A DNA stretch of 64,000 nt from Paraburkholderia agricolaris (lineage in GTDB: Bacteria; Pseudomonadota; Gammaproteobacteria; Burkholderiales; Burkholderiaceae). Below are positions 26,665-35,758 of this stretch, piece by piece. The notes below the pieces were generated by a model. That model did no database searches. It saw only the letters and a list, made by a program, of their open reading frames with translations, and was not told where the DNA came from. Location of the stretch: NCBI RefSeq assembly GCF_009455635.1, contig NZ_QPER01000001.1, positions 3,100,001 to 3,164,000 on the forward strand, given 5' to 3'. Both the position numbers and the translations under genes were made by a program. Numbering within the stretch: position 1 is the stretch's first letter; every line of letters begins with the position of its first letter.

Positions 26665-27531
26665 ATGACGAAAAACGTTCTGAGCATTCAGTCACATGTC
26701 GTCTTCGGGCACGCCGGTAACAGCGCGGCCGTGTTTCCGATGCGCCGGCTCGGCGTGAATGTCTGGCCGCTCAATACCGTGCAGTTCTCGAACCACACGC
26801 AGTACGGTCATTGGACCGGTGGTGCGATTCAGGCATCGCAGATGGAAGATCTGGTTGAAGGAATCGGCGCAATCGGCGTGCTGCCCCGCTGCGACGCCGT
26901 GCTGTCGGGTTATCTGGGCACGCCCGAACAGGCGCAATCGGTAGTGGAAATCGTCAAGGCCGTGAAGGCCGCCAACCCGCGCGCGTGGTACTTCTGCGAT
27001 CCGGTGATGGGCGCCACGAGCGGTTGCAAGGTCGAACCGGGCATCCAGGAATTTCTGGTTCGCACCATGCCGGCGGTGGCCGACGCCATGGCGCCGAACC
27101 ATACCGAGCTGCAGCGCCTCGTGGGCCGCGAGATCGAGACGCTCGAAGAAGCCGTGACCGCGTGCCGCGAGGTCATCGCCCGCGGACCGAAGCTCATGCT
27201 GGTCAAACATCTGCTGGATCGCAACAGCCCCGCCGACCGCTTCAACATGCTGGTCGTCACCGAGCGTGAGGCCTGGATGGGCCAGCGCCCGCTCTACCCG
27301 TTCGCGCGGCAGCCGGTGGGCGTCGGCGATCTGACGAGCGCGGTGTTTGTCGCGCGCACGCTGCTGGGCGATTCGATCCGCGCGGCCTTCGAGCATACGC
27401 TGGCCGCCGTGAACGCTGTCGTCAAGGCGACGTGGCAGGCTGGGCGCTACGAGCTGGAACTGGTCGCCGCGCAGAACGAAATCGCGCAACCGCGTGAATG
27501 GTTCGACGCCTGGGTCGCGGAAACGGCCTGA
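26665..27531 (+). CDS. pdxY: Pyridoxal kinase
   Basis: About 288 residues of the PdxY branch of the ribokinase-like superfamily, which phosphorylates pyridoxal to PLP in the vitamin B6 salvage pathway. Diagnostic segments are the N-terminal [22 protein letters not shown] and [14 protein letters not shown] (substrate pocket), CDPVMG, and the catalytic anion-hole region [12 protein letters not shown] with its Asp. The ATG at 26665 fits family starts. The gene lies 234 bp from glgA and probably has its own promoter; no functional link to glg is implied. Confidence 0.95.
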   Translation: MTKNVLSIQSHVVFGHAGNSAAVFPMRRLGVNVWPLNTVQFSNHTQYGHWTGGAIQASQMEDLVEGIGAIGVLPRCDAVLSGYLGTPEQAQSVVEIVKAVKAANPRAWYFCDPVMGATSGCKVEPGIQEFLVRTMPAVADAMAPNHTELQRLVGREIETLEEAVTACREVIARGPKLMLVKHLLDRNSPADRFNMLVVTEREAWMGQRPLYPFARQPVGVGDLTSAVFVARTLLGDSIRAAFEHTLAAVNAVVKATWQAGRYELELVAAQNEIAQPREWFDAWVAETA

Positions 27532-27737
27532 GACGGTGTAACCGCCCGGCACTCGCGCGGCTCGACACGCACCCGGCCACCTCGCGTGTCTGTTGTGGTT
27601 CGAACCGGCACGCGGCGCCCAACCCGCATTTGTCAACTGAGCGTCCTATAATGCGTGCCGCGTAGGCTCAGGCCGCCAGCCGCCTACGCCGTATTTTTTG
27701 GCGTCCGGGCATCCGGCATTCAGCAGACGAGGCATTG

Positions 27738-28199
27738 ATGGACGGTTATATCCGCAGTGAGCGGGAAGAATTTTTTGAGCAGTTGTGCATGAGCGTCGAC
27801 GCGGACGAAGCGCACGAACAGGAAGCGATCGAGTTCTTCGAGAGCCAGTTCGACCAGGCCGACTTCGATCCCGCGCAGTGGCTCGACATCGCGCTTTACT
27901 ATTCGCCGGCCGTGGCGCGCGGCATCGTCGATATGGTGACGCCCGACGACAAGGCGCGTAGCAACATCGCCGAAGTCATCGCCGACAACCTCGACATTTC
28001 GTATGGCGAGGACGAGTGCCAGCAGTTCGCCGAGACCATTGAATTCGCGTTGAACAACGGCGTGCCGGTGGATCTCGACCTGGTGCTCGACGGCTGCCAG
28101 CGCGCGCTCGACGATCTCGACACCTGGGCGGACGAAGAGACCAAGGCGCCCCTGCTGCGTCTGCGTGAAGAATTGCTGCGCCAGCAAGGCGAGCATTGA
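27738..28199 (+). CDS. Conserved-type acidic cytosolic protein, function unknown
   Basis: About 153 residues, very acidic and rich in Glu and Asp, predicted all-helical, with no signal peptide or membrane segment. No family was recognised. The ATG at 27738 directly follows a TTG, with GACGAGG upstream as Shine-Dalgarno. The coding pattern is typical of the neighbours, and a terminator-like hairpin follows. It appears to be a genuine monocistronic gene. Confidence 0.75.
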   Translation: MDGYIRSEREEFFEQLCMSVDADEAHEQEAIEFFESQFDQADFDPAQWLDIALYYSPAVARGIVDMVTPDDKARSNIAEVIADNLDISYGEDECQQFAETIEFALNNGVPVDLDLVLDGCQRALDDLDTWADEETKAPLLRLREELLRQQGEH

Positions 28200-28215
28200 G
28201 CGCATCGTTTTAGCT

Positions 28216-28259
28216 TGCGGCCGGTCGCATCGGGCGATTCGGCCGGGCCGCAGATTTTT
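28216..28259 (+). terminator. Probable Rho-independent terminator
   Basis: TGCGGCC (28216-28222) can pair with GGCCGCA (28246-28252), followed by GATTTTT. The loop is long and partly structured. It lies 17 bp after the stop of the acidic protein gene. Confidence 0.55.
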
Positions 28260-28621
28260 CGCCGGTGCTATGCGGACACCCGTTTGCGCGACCGCACCGC
28301 AGCAGTAAAGCCGGCGCGCTCGCACCGGTTTCCCAGGCGGCTTCTCGGAGCCGCCCTTCGCTTCTTCGGCAAATACAGGTCGCCCCGTTTCTTAAGCATA
28401 TGCCGCAATCCGCACCCGCGTGCCGCCGCTGACAGGCCGCCAGCCCAAGCGCTGCGCGGCCTATGCCGAAATGCTCATTCAAAGCGCCGCGAACTGCCAA
28501 GACGCTCATAAATTGGCTTTCTATATTCGCGCCAGATTGACCGGCATGTGAACGCCACGGCACGTCGATCCAGCGTTACCGCTTGCTGCCTGCAAACCTG
28601 AAACTGTCGAAGGAGAGAGAC
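28260..28621. other. Intergenic region upstream of LivK-like gene
   Basis: About 360 bp with no supported gene. It must contain the promoter of the binding-protein gene. The only clear element is the AAGGAGAGAG Shine-Dalgarno just before 28622. Confidence 0.4.
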
Positions 28622-29773
28622 ATGAGTCTTCACAACACGCTGAAACCGCTTGCTCTATTTGTTGGCGCCGCCCTCGCGATTGCGCCGCTAGCCAGTTTCG
28701 CCGACGACCTGCCGGTGAAGATCGGCTTCGCCGCGCCGCTCACAGGCGCCAACGCCGGCTATGGGAAAGATCTGGAGAACGGTGTCCGGCTTGCGATCGA
28801 GGAAGCCAACGCCCAGAAGCTCAAGATCGGCGGCAAGGTCGCACAATTCCAGCTCGTCTCCGAGGACGACCAGGCCGACCCGCGTATCGGCGTGCAGGCC
28901 GCGCAGAAACTGGTCGACGCGGGCGTATCGGCGGTCGTCGGCCACTTCAATTCGGGCACGACGATTCCCGCCTCGCAGGTGTACGAGCAGGCCGGCATTC
29001 CGGTGATCGATCCGGCCGCGACCAATCCGGTCATTACCGGGCGCGGTTTCGCCAACACCTTCATGGTGATTTCCACCGATGCGCAGAACGCCGGTAACGC
29101 GGGCGTCTACGCCGTGGAAGTGACGAAAGCCAAACGCATCGCGATCATCGACGACCGCACGGCGTTCGGCCAGGGCGAGGCCGACGAGTTCGAGAAAGCG
29201 GTGAAGGCGCATGGCGGCAACATAGTGACGCGCGAATACACCGACAATCACGCGGTGGATTTCAGCACGCAGATCACCAGGATCAAGGCGGCCAATGCGG
29301 ATCTGGTTTTCTTCGGCGGGCTGGATACCCAGGCGGCGGGCTTCGCGAAGCGGATGAAGCAATTGGGCTTGAACGCGCAACTGGTGGGCGGCGGCGGCGT
29401 GATGGACGAGGATTTCATCAAGCTCGCCGGCGAGCCGTCCGAAGGCGCGATGGCCTGGGAATACGGCAGGCCCTTGGCCCAGTTGCCGGGCGGCAAGGAC
29501 TTTTCCGCGAAGTTCAAGAAGCGCTTCGGGGTGGACATCCTGTCGTACGCGCCGTTTGGCTATGACGGCGCATGGGCTGCGATCAAGGCGATGCAACAGG
29601 CGAAATCCACTTCACCGGCGGTTTATCGGCCGGTTCTCAAAGCGATCGACTACGACGGCGTGACAGGGAAGATTTCTTTCGACAGCACCGGGGCGTTGAA
29701 GAGCGGCGCTTCCACGCTGTACCAGGTCAAGAACGGGGCGTGGGTTCCGATCGTGACCAAGAGCGGAAGTTAA
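28622..29773 (+). CDS. Branched-chain amino acid ABC transporter substrate-binding protein (LivK-like)
   Basis: A periplasmic binding protein of about 383 residues. A signal peptide (MSLHNTLKPLALFVGAALAI, cleavage after SFA) is followed by VKIGFAAPLTGANAGYGKDLENGVRLAI and VSAVVGHFNSGTTIPASQVYEQAG, characteristic of the type I LivJ/LivK fold. The ATG at 28622 has a strong AAGGAGAGAG site. No LivHMGF genes are adjacent, so it serves a transporter encoded elsewhere. Ligands could be leucine, isoleucine, valine or a related amide. Confidence 0.92.
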   Translation: MSLHNTLKPLALFVGAALAIAPLASFADDLPVKIGFAAPLTGANAGYGKDLENGVRLAIEEANAQKLKIGGKVAQFQLVSEDDQADPRIGVQAAQKLVDAGVSAVVGHFNSGTTIPASQVYEQAGIPVIDPAATNPVITGRGFANTFMVISTDAQNAGNAGVYAVEVTKAKRIAIIDDRTAFGQGEADEFEKAVKAHGGNIVTREYTDNHAVDFSTQITRIKAANADLVFFGGLDTQAAGFAKRMKQLGLNAQLVGGGGVMDEDFIKLAGEPSEGAMAWEYGRPLAQLPGGKDFSAKFKKRFGVDILSYAPFGYDGAWAAIKAMQQAKSTSPAVYRPVLKAIDYDGVTGKISFDSTGALKSGASTLYQVKNGAWVPIVTKSGS

Positions 29774-29804
29774 GGGTCTTCGTTTGCTCTTGACAGAGTA
29801 GTTT

Positions 29805-29848
29805 GGTATGGCCCGAGGCGGTGCTGTTTCACCGCCTCGGGCCATACC
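29805..29848. terminator. 19-bp perfect hairpin between convergent genes, no T run
   Basis: GGTATGGCCCGAGGCGGTG (29805-29823) pairs perfectly with 29830-29848 around the loop CTGTTT. It lies between two converging genes and should halt or stabilise transcripts from both sides. It lacks the T tract of a classical intrinsic terminator. Confidence 0.6.
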
Positions 29849-29894
29849 GGTGCCGCTGCTTCTGCGGATACCTCTGCCGATACCGCACGCGGGC

Positions 29895-31817
29895 CTATCT
29901 GACCACCTTCACCACCACCTCGGCATCGAGATCCCGCTCGATCCGCACAAGATCATCCTTCACACCGGCAAACTCATCGGCTGAGCACATCTGGTGCCCG
30001 AATACGGCCTGAAGATGGCGCCTCACCTGCAAGACCCGCGCAACAGGATCGAACACGTAGCGGGAAGAAAACTCGAAGAAACGATCCTTCACCGCGGCAT
30101 CCGGCGGCACATCCGCCACATGGACGAAGTTCGGCAGCGTCAGTTCCAGAGTCTCGTCGAACGTTCCTCCCAGACACGCCCAAGGCTGCGTTCTCGACGG
30201 TTCCGCCAGCCACGCCTGCACCTGCCCGGCCATGCCGCCGGATAAGCTCGTCAGGGCCGGCACAGCGGTCGTCCCATCGGTCCAGACAAAATGCTCCACT
30301 CTTCCCTGCATCGAAGTGGAAAAGGGCCCATCCGTGGCGGCCACGTCGCCGGTCTGCAAATGCGCTGTGCCGTGCAAGCCGGTCTGCAACAGACGATTCG
30401 CGGCAATCTGCTGCGTGCCCTGGCGCGTTGCCCGTCGAAACAGATTACGCTCGAGCTCCGCCGTATAGCCGCCATCTTCCACGCGATAAGCGTAACTCGC
30501 CGCGCCATTCTCATCGACGTCGATCTGCAGGCGTGCCGTGCGTTCGCGCAACTGGGTGGCCGGCGTGCGCGCCAGCACACCCTCGTCGACCAGCAAAACC
30601 GGCCGGTCCATCACGCTCGGTGGCAGGTAGCCAAAACTCACGCCGCCCGCCGTCGTGTCGACAAACAACGATAGATCAGGAATCCAGACGATCGCATGAT
30701 TGATCGCGCTGCTTCCATACCCCGGCACGGACGGCAAACTGTAGTACGGCCCGAGATTGAGCAGCACGGCCTCGCTGTGAATGCCGACCGCGGCCAATAG
30801 CGCGCTGTACAAGGCGACGTGATCCTTGCAGTCGCCATAGCGGTTGCGCAGGATGTCGACCGCCTTATGCGGGATCGCCGCCGTCTCGCCAAGGAACAGC
30901 GCCACGTAGCGAATATTCAAGCGCATCCAGTCGTACAGGATCCGTGCTTTCGCTCGCGGGTCGCTCGCCTGCGCGGTCAGGCCTTGCGCGAGCCGGACGA
31001 TCGCCGGATCGCTCATCGTCGCGTCGGCAGCAGGACCACGATAGCGCGCGGCGAAGTTCGCGAAGTCCGGCACCGTCGACACCATCAGCCGGTCACCCCA
31101 GTTCGCATAGCCTACCGCGCCCGCTTCGAGCGGCGCGTAAGGACCGTGCCGGTAATCGAACTCATAGCGGGTGCGGCCGTTCGCGGTGACGGGCGGCAGC
31201 GCGACGTAGCCGCGCGCATCGGCGTAGAGGGGTACGTCGGCCGGCAGATCGAAGATCAGGCGCTGCAACTCGACGGGGTCGCGAGTCGGCTCGACCAGAT
31301 AGGCGAACGTGCCCGCCTGTAGCGCTTTTGCGCGGGTTTTGCGAAACGCCAGATGAACACGTGCGCCGGGTTCGACGCCCGGAAAGATCACCGTGCGCAA
31401 CACCCCGTCTTCGAAACTCGGCGCACCGGCCGAGCGCGGTTCCTGCACGTCGCGAATCGCTTCGGGGCCGACCGGATGCGCGACGCCATTCGGATCGATC
31501 GTTTCAGCCGCGAGCAATTGCACCTGCTCGATGTCCTTGTTGAACCACACGTAGCGTTGCGCGATATCGTCGACGCCGCTCGTCGTGTTGGCCCGCAAAA
31601 CCGTATCGTCATGTTCTTCGACGGAGCCGTCTTTCTGGATCACGAAGAGATGGACGTCACGCTCGATCGTCGAAGGGGCAAGGTCGTCGTTGAGGGTGCC
31701 GGCGATGCTCGATGCGCCCGGGCCGCTCGCATCGCGGCTCTCAGCCTGCGCAGCGGCCACGCACACAAGCAGCGCCAACGCGGCGGCCACCGTCGCATAC
31801 ACCGCGCACCGGGTCAT
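29895..31817 (-). CDS. Exported DUF3857/transglutaminase-like protein
   Basis: About 640 residues. A signal peptide (MTRCAVYATVAAALALLVCV, cleavage near AQAES) precedes an N-terminal DUF3857-type beta domain (roughly residues 40-230). A transglutaminase-like cysteine-protease core follows (YDWMRLNIRYVAL..., then YGDCKDHVALYSALLAAVG with the Cys-His pair, and FVDTTAGG). A C-terminal beta-rich region completes it. Such proteins are periplasmic or outer-membrane linked; substrates are unknown. The ATG at 31817 overlaps the stop of the upstream araC-type gene as ATGA, so the two are translationally coupled. Confidence 0.85.
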   Translation of the reverse strand: MTRCAVYATVAAALALLVCVAAAQAESRDASGPGASSIAGTLNDDLAPSTIERDVHLFVIQKDGSVEEHDDTVLRANTTSGVDDIAQRYVWFNKDIEQVQLLAAETIDPNGVAHPVGPEAIRDVQEPRSAGAPSFEDGVLRTVIFPGVEPGARVHLAFRKTRAKALQAGTFAYLVEPTRDPVELQRLIFDLPADVPLYADARGYVALPPVTANGRTRYEFDYRHGPYAPLEAGAVGYANWGDRLMVSTVPDFANFAARYRGPAADATMSDPAIVRLAQGLTAQASDPRAKARILYDWMRLNIRYVALFLGETAAIPHKAVDILRNRYGDCKDHVALYSALLAAVGIHSEAVLLNLGPYYSLPSVPGYGSSAINHAIVWIPDLSLFVDTTAGGVSFGYLPPSVMDRPVLLVDEGVLARTPATQLRERTARLQIDVDENGAASYAYRVEDGGYTAELERNLFRRATRQGTQQIAANRLLQTGLHGTAHLQTGDVAATDGPFSTSMQGRVEHFVWTDGTTAVPALTSLSGGMAGQVQAWLAEPSRTQPWACLGGTFDETLELTLPNFVHVADVPPDAAVKDRFFEFSSRYVFDPVARVLQVRRHLQAVFGHQMCSADEFAGVKDDLVRIERDLDAEVVVKVVR

Positions 31818-32713
31818 GTGCGACGCGCCCTGCCTCGCGCTCGCCACGCAAGCGGACTCGACGCGAACTCCGCGCGAAACGCATGATTGAAATTCGACAG
31901 ATCGTTGAAGCCGCAATCGAGCGCGATATCGACGACCTTCGCGTTATCGTCGCGAAGCCGCAGCGCCGCCGCTCGCAAACGTGCCCGCAATAGATACTGA
32001 TGCGGCGTCACGCCGGTCACGCGTTGGAACGTGCGCAGGAAGTAGAACTCGCTCAGGCCCGCGGCGGCAGCGAGGCTCGTCAGCGTGTGCGCGGCACCAG
32101 GTGTGTCGTCGATCAGGCGCACCGTTTGCGCCACGCGCGACCAGGCCGCGGCGCTCGCGGCGGGTTCCGCACGCGTCAATGCGCCCGCCGCCTTGAGCGT
32201 CGAGACGGCCAGTTCAACGGCGAGTTCTTCCCAACCCGCGTCGCCCGCGTCCAGCGCGCCGGCACAGGCTCGCGCGATCAGCGGCGACAAGGCGGGCAGC
32301 GATGGAATCCGCGCGCGCCTGAAGTTCAGATCGCCGCCCGCGATGCCCGCGTCCGCGGCAAGCCGCTCGAAGTACGCCGACGCATAATGAAAGGCGATGC
32401 AACGATCGCCAGGCGCATGCCGGTGGCCGCATTCGAAACAGTCGCCCGGATTGCCGAGCAGCAGCGCGCCGGGGGTCAGCAGCGCGCGTCCCGTGGCGCT
32501 CCGGTAGCCGAACGAACCGGCAACCACCATCGCAATGCATACGCCGGCGTGCCGCTCCTCGAACGGCTGATCGCGGGGGCCGAAGGTGCAGAGGATGTCC
32601 GCAACAGCCCAACTCGCACCCTGGGCCAACGGGCGTGCGTGGGTGCCGCCGCGCGTGCCTTCCCGTGCGCGTTGCGCCAGCGCCTGCTGCAAAGTGACGG
32701 CAATTTTCCCCAA
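31814..32713 (-). CDS. AraC-family transcriptional regulator
   Basis: About 299 residues. An N-terminal cupin-like sensor domain (ADILCTFGPRDQPFEERHAG, PGALLLGNPGDCFECG) is followed by two C-terminal HTH motifs (LTSLAAAAGLSEFYFLRTFQ and VVDIALDCGFNDLSNFNHAF). The start is a TTG at 32713 with GAGGT about 6 bases upstream; no suitable ATG is available. The target genes are unknown. The 4-bp overlap with the transglutaminase gene and the divergent gene at 32823 make both candidate targets. Confidence 0.85.
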   Translation of the reverse strand: MGKIAVTLQQALAQRAREGTRGGTHARPLAQGASWAVADILCTFGPRDQPFEERHAGVCIAMVVAGSFGYRSATGRALLTPGALLLGNPGDCFECGHRHAPGDRCIAFHYASAYFERLAADAGIAGGDLNFRRARIPSLPALSPLIARACAGALDAGDAGWEELAVELAVSTLKAAGALTRAEPAASAAAWSRVAQTVRLIDDTPGAAHTLTSLAAAAGLSEFYFLRTFQRVTGVTPHQYLLRARLRAAALRLRDDNAKVVDIALDCGFNDLSNFNHAFRAEFASSPLAWRARGRARRT

Positions 32714-32822
32714 GACGCACCTCGGCTGAGTCCGTATCGTGGTTTTAGCACATCGGCGGCCGGCGCGGTTTTGCCCGTTGCGGCGCCGGTGCTTTCACCC
32801 GACAACCGAAGGAGCACATCCG

Positions 32823-33368
32823 ATGGACCTGCTGGACGACACTATCGACCGTGGTTTTCACGCTGCCTTGAGCGCCCCGGCGCGAGCCGCCGGAATCGAC
32901 GCCGCCGACGACCTGTACGGCTGGCTGATCGGCAGTTGGGACATGGACGTACTGCATTACCGCGTCGACCTCCGCCAAGCCCCGCGCCGCGGCGAGATTC
33001 ATTTCGGCTGGGTTCTCGAGGGCCGCGCCGTGCAGGACGTGTGGATCATGCCGCCACGCGGCGAGCGTCACGCCGGACTCTCGCCCGCCGACACCATGTA
33101 CGGCACCACGCTGCGGGTGTGGGACCCGGCGCTGCGGGCGTGGCGCGTGACTTACCTGAATCCGCTGACCGGTCAGCGCGATGAACTGACAGGCCGGCGC
33201 GTCGGAGACGATCTGGTGCAGATCGGCACCCATGCCGACGGCACGCCGATTCGCTGGAATTTCACCGATATCACTCGGGATTCGTTCCGCTGGACCGACG
33301 TGGCGCTGGCGCAGGATGGCGTAACGTGGACACTCGAAGGCGAATTCCACGCGCGGCGCAGGCGTTAG
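32823..33368 (+). CDS. Hypothetical protein, DUF1579/lipocalin-like
   Basis: About 181 residues from the ATG at 32823, which has AAGGAG upstream; the in-frame DNA before it is not protein-like. The sequence (LIGSWDMDVLHYRVD, HFGWVLEGRAVQDVWIMPP, RDELTGRRVGDDLVQIGTH) reads as a beta-barrel of the kind seen in DUF1579/lipocalin-like small-molecule binding proteins. There is no signal peptide. It is divergent from the AraC-type regulator and could be its target. Function unknown. Confidence 0.75.
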   Translation: MDLLDDTIDRGFHAALSAPARAAGIDAADDLYGWLIGSWDMDVLHYRVDLRQAPRRGEIHFGWVLEGRAVQDVWIMPPRGERHAGLSPADTMYGTTLRVWDPALRAWRVTYLNPLTGQRDELTGRRVGDDLVQIGTHADGTPIRWNFTDITRDSFRWTDVALAQDGVTWTLEGEFHARRRR

Positions 33369-33392
33369 GTCGCCAGCTTTCGGGCGCGGCGC

Positions 33393-34073
33393 TCAATCCC
33401 CTCCGCCGATTTGCCCGAGCAAGGCCTGTAGCCGCTCAACATGCCTGAGCAGCAAGTGCCGATGCTTTTCAATCTGCTCGAGCCGCCCGGCCAGGTCGGC
33501 CTGAATCGGGTCGTCGAGATCGGCGGCCGCGATCACGTCCTCCACCTTCGATCGCATCGTTGCAAGGTCCACGGGCGCATGACTCAAATGCCGCTCGAAG
33601 CGTCGCACGTCCTGCATCGCCAGATCGCGAACCTTGCGGAAGTGGGCCTGCCGCCGATGCGCTTCGGCATCGAGCGTCTCCTCTTCCACGCGCTTCGCCG
33701 GGTTCGCCTGACCGAAAATCGGCTCGGGCGGCCGCAGCACCGTCTTCTTGCGCACCGGATGCGCGGTGCCGCGAAACCGCGCGAGCGGCTGCTCGTTGTC
33801 GATCGCCTCGCGTGCATTGGCCGGGATGTCCTGCCCGGTATGCGACACGTTCATCCAGCCATTCGGCAAGCCCGTCACCGCCTCGATCCCGCGCACGAAC
33901 TCCTCGCTGAATTCGCGCTGGCCGGACAACATCAATTTCAGGTAGCTGGCGGAAAAGGTCATCATGCGCGCCAGACGGGTCGCCGCGCCGACCTCGCGGG
34001 TCAGCAGCACCAGGTTCGCTCGCCAGACCGGGAGCAGCAATTCGTCGGAATCTTCCATCGCTGGGTCTTCCAT
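33393..34073 (-). CDS. Hypothetical protein with XRE-like N-terminus and C-terminal coiled coil
   Basis: About 226 residues. Residues near 25-75 (VGAATRLARMMTFSASYLKLMLSG, then FSEEFVRGIEAVTGLPNGWM) look like a Cro/XRE-type helix-turn-helix. The middle is basic and low in structure, and the C-terminal part (residues 130-225) is a long charged helix suited to oligomerisation. The start is uncertain: ATGs occur at 34115, 34073 and 34058. A GTGTACAC palindrome lies near the 5' end. It may be a phage-type or stress regulator, but no family was recognised. Confidence 0.65.
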   Translation of the reverse strand: MEDPAMEDSDELLLPVWRANLVLLTREVGAATRLARMMTFSASYLKLMLSGQREFSEEFVRGIEAVTGLPNGWMNVSHTGQDIPANAREAIDNEQPLARFRGTAHPVRKKTVLRPPEPIFGQANPAKRVEEETLDAEAHRRQAHFRKVRDLAMQDVRRFERHLSHAPVDLATMRSKVEDVIAAADLDDPIQADLAGRLEQIEKHRHLLLRHVERLQALLGQIGGGD

Positions 34074-34093
34074 CTTTTCGCCCGATGTATGGA

Positions 34094-34114
34094 TGACGCT
34101 ATGTGTACACGTCA
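34094..34114. promoter_or_regulatory. Possible operator with GTGTACAC palindrome
   Basis: TGACG and CGTCA (34094-34098 and 34110-34114) bracket the perfect palindrome GTGTACAC (34103-34110). It overlaps the 5' end of the XRE-like gene, the expected place for an autoregulatory site. Palindromy alone is weak evidence. Confidence 0.3.
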
Positions 34115-34373
34115 TCGTTCTGAAAGGGTAGCCGCTTCAGCGTATGGCGCGCAATGCCCGCACGCGTATTACGTACCGCTCGACGTGTTGAAATGACACG
34201 CTAGCGCACATTGTCCCGGGATAAACCGCCACGAAGCCCGGCGTTTTGAGTTGACCCATGCATTCGGTCAGCGTTCCCACGCGGCACGTGCGATGTGTGG
34301 CATCCTCTTGACCCGTTGCGGCACGCCACGTGCTGCAGCATTAGCACCATCACCATGATTTAAGGATTCTGTA

Positions 34374-34508
34374 ATGAAGAAAATCGTTCTCGCCATCGCA
34401 GCAACCGTCGTCAGCCTGAGCGCGATCGCTCCCGCCCAGGCATATCAGCATCACCCCGTATGTCACAAAGTGCGCGTCCATCATCACTGGGAACGCCGCT
34501 GCCACTGA
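34374..34508 (+). CDS. Small exported His/Cys-rich protein (44 aa)
   Basis: A 44-residue peptide. MKKIVLAIAATVVSLSAIAP is a clean signal peptide, with cleavage likely after AQA. The short mature part reads YQHHPVCHKVRVHHHWERRCH, with seven His and two Cys in 21 residues. A TAAGGA Shine-Dalgarno precedes the ATG, and two hairpins with a T run directly follow the stop, so it is a complete small transcription unit. Binding of copper, nickel, zinc or heme in the periplasm is plausible but inferred. It resembles other short His/Cys-rich exported peptides of Burkholderiales in style. Confidence 0.75.
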   Translation: MKKIVLAIAATVVSLSAIAPAQAYQHHPVCHKVRVHHHWERRCH

Positions 34509-34518
34509 TCGTTGTGCA

Positions 34519-34570
34519 GCGCCGTCACACGGCGCGTATCGGAGAGCCTCGCCATAAGCGGGGCTTTTTT
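34519..34570 (+). terminator. Tandem hairpin terminator after the small peptide gene
   Basis: The first hairpin is GCGCCGT-CAC-ACGGCGC (34519-34535). The second is AGCCTCGC-CATAA-GCGGGGCT (34545-34565, one T-G wobble), followed by T to 34570. Confidence 0.85.
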
Positions 34571-34819
34571 GTGACCACTCCGCTTCGACGAGGTGCAGCT
34601 TCCAGGGTGGCCTGCGCGGCTCAACGCTGCAACGAAAGCTTCTTTGACGCTCTATACGTTCGGCGCGAACGCCGCAGCATGCAATCACGGACACATGCTG
34701 TTACACCTTTGCGGTGTGAGCCGACGCGGCTACGGCCTCGCGTAACGCGAAGCGCGGCGAGCCGCGTGGAGAGAGATGAAAGGAATATCCGCGACGGTAG
34801 CCGCTTCAGGCAGCTGCCG
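34571..34819. other. Intergenic region between small peptide and hutG
   Basis: About 250 bp with no supported gene or site. It separates the plus-strand peptide gene from the 3' end of the minus-strand hut cluster. Confidence 0.4.
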
Positions 34820-35641
34820 TCAGGCTGCGCGCACGCGCTGCAATGCCGTCGCCACCAGTTCTTCCAGCAAAGGCTCGACCTTCACCGCCAGCCTTTCGTC
34901 ATACGCATACGGCATCTGCTCCTCCATATACGTAATCTGCGACAACTCGAGCTGTACCGCGTGCACGCCCTGCGACGGCTGCCCGTACTCGCGCGTGATA
35001 TAGCCGCCCTTGAAGCGGCCGTTGGCGACAGCGGAATAAGCGCCATGCCGCTCGACTATCGCGGCCAATTCTTCAGCCACTCCGGCCACCGCGCTGGCAC
35101 CGTTGGATGTGCCGAAGTTGAAATCCGGCAAACGTCCTTCGAAAAATCGCGGTACGTGCGAGCGAATCGAATGGGCTTCCCACAGCAGCACCTTGCCGTG
35201 CTTCGCCTTCAGCGCGGCGAGCTCGCCCACCAGCGCATCGTGATAAGGCTTCCAGTAAGCATCGCGCCGGCGCGCGACTTCGGCGTCGGTCGGCAGATGG
35301 CCTTCCAGGTAAAGCGGCTCCTTGTCGAAGGTATCGACCGGCAGTAAGCCGGTGGTGTCCTGCCCCGGATACAGATTCGCGCCGTCGGGCGGGCGGTTCA
35401 GATCGATCACATAACGCGCATACGTCGGCGCCAGGATCGACGCGCCCATGCGCTTCGCAAAAGCGTAGAGTCGGTCGAGATGCCAGTCGCAGTCGTCGGT
35501 GCGCTGCGCGGCCGGCGTCATCGTCGCGGCGATGTCGGCGGGAATTTGCGTGCCCAGATGCGGGATCGAAATCAGCAACGGCAGGCTTCCCCGATGCAGC
35601 GAGAAAACCGGCGGAGTGGTTGCGGTAGACGAAGCAGTCAT
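34820..35641 (-). CDS. hutG: N-formylglutamate amidohydrolase
   Basis: The final enzyme of the five-step histidine pathway, hydrolysing N-formylglutamate to glutamate and formate; about 273 residues. FGH-fold features are LLISIPHLGTQIPADIAA at the N-terminus, DDCDWHLDRLY, VIDLNRPPDGANLYPGQ, and LLWEAHSIRSHVPRFFEG with metal-ligand His/Glu candidates. It is the last gene of the minus-strand hut cluster, 117 bp after hutF. Its presence together with hutF shows that this organism uses the formylglutamate route instead of direct formiminoglutamase. Confidence 0.93.
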   Translation of the reverse strand: MTASSTATTPPVFSLHRGSLPLLISIPHLGTQIPADIAATMTPAAQRTDDCDWHLDRLYAFAKRMGASILAPTYARYVIDLNRPPDGANLYPGQDTTGLLPVDTFDKEPLYLEGHLPTDAEVARRRDAYWKPYHDALVGELAALKAKHGKVLLWEAHSIRSHVPRFFEGRLPDFNFGTSNGASAVAGVAEELAAIVERHGAYSAVANGRFKGGYITREYGQPSQGVHAVQLELSQITYMEEQMPYAYDERLAVKVEPLLEELVATALQRVRAA

Positions 35642-35758
35642 ATCAGTCCGGAATCGATAAAAGTCGAAGGCTCAGCTTACTCGGCTTACTCGGCCTGTTC
35701 AGCCATTCACGCGAGCATGCCGCTGCTGCCGGCAGCGTCGGCAAACAGCGTTGGCATC

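Noticed and set aside
28215..28511. A 98-residue plus-strand reading frame upstream of the LivK-like gene
   Set aside because: Arg/Pro-rich composition, no ribosome site, and overlap with a terminator-like hairpin.
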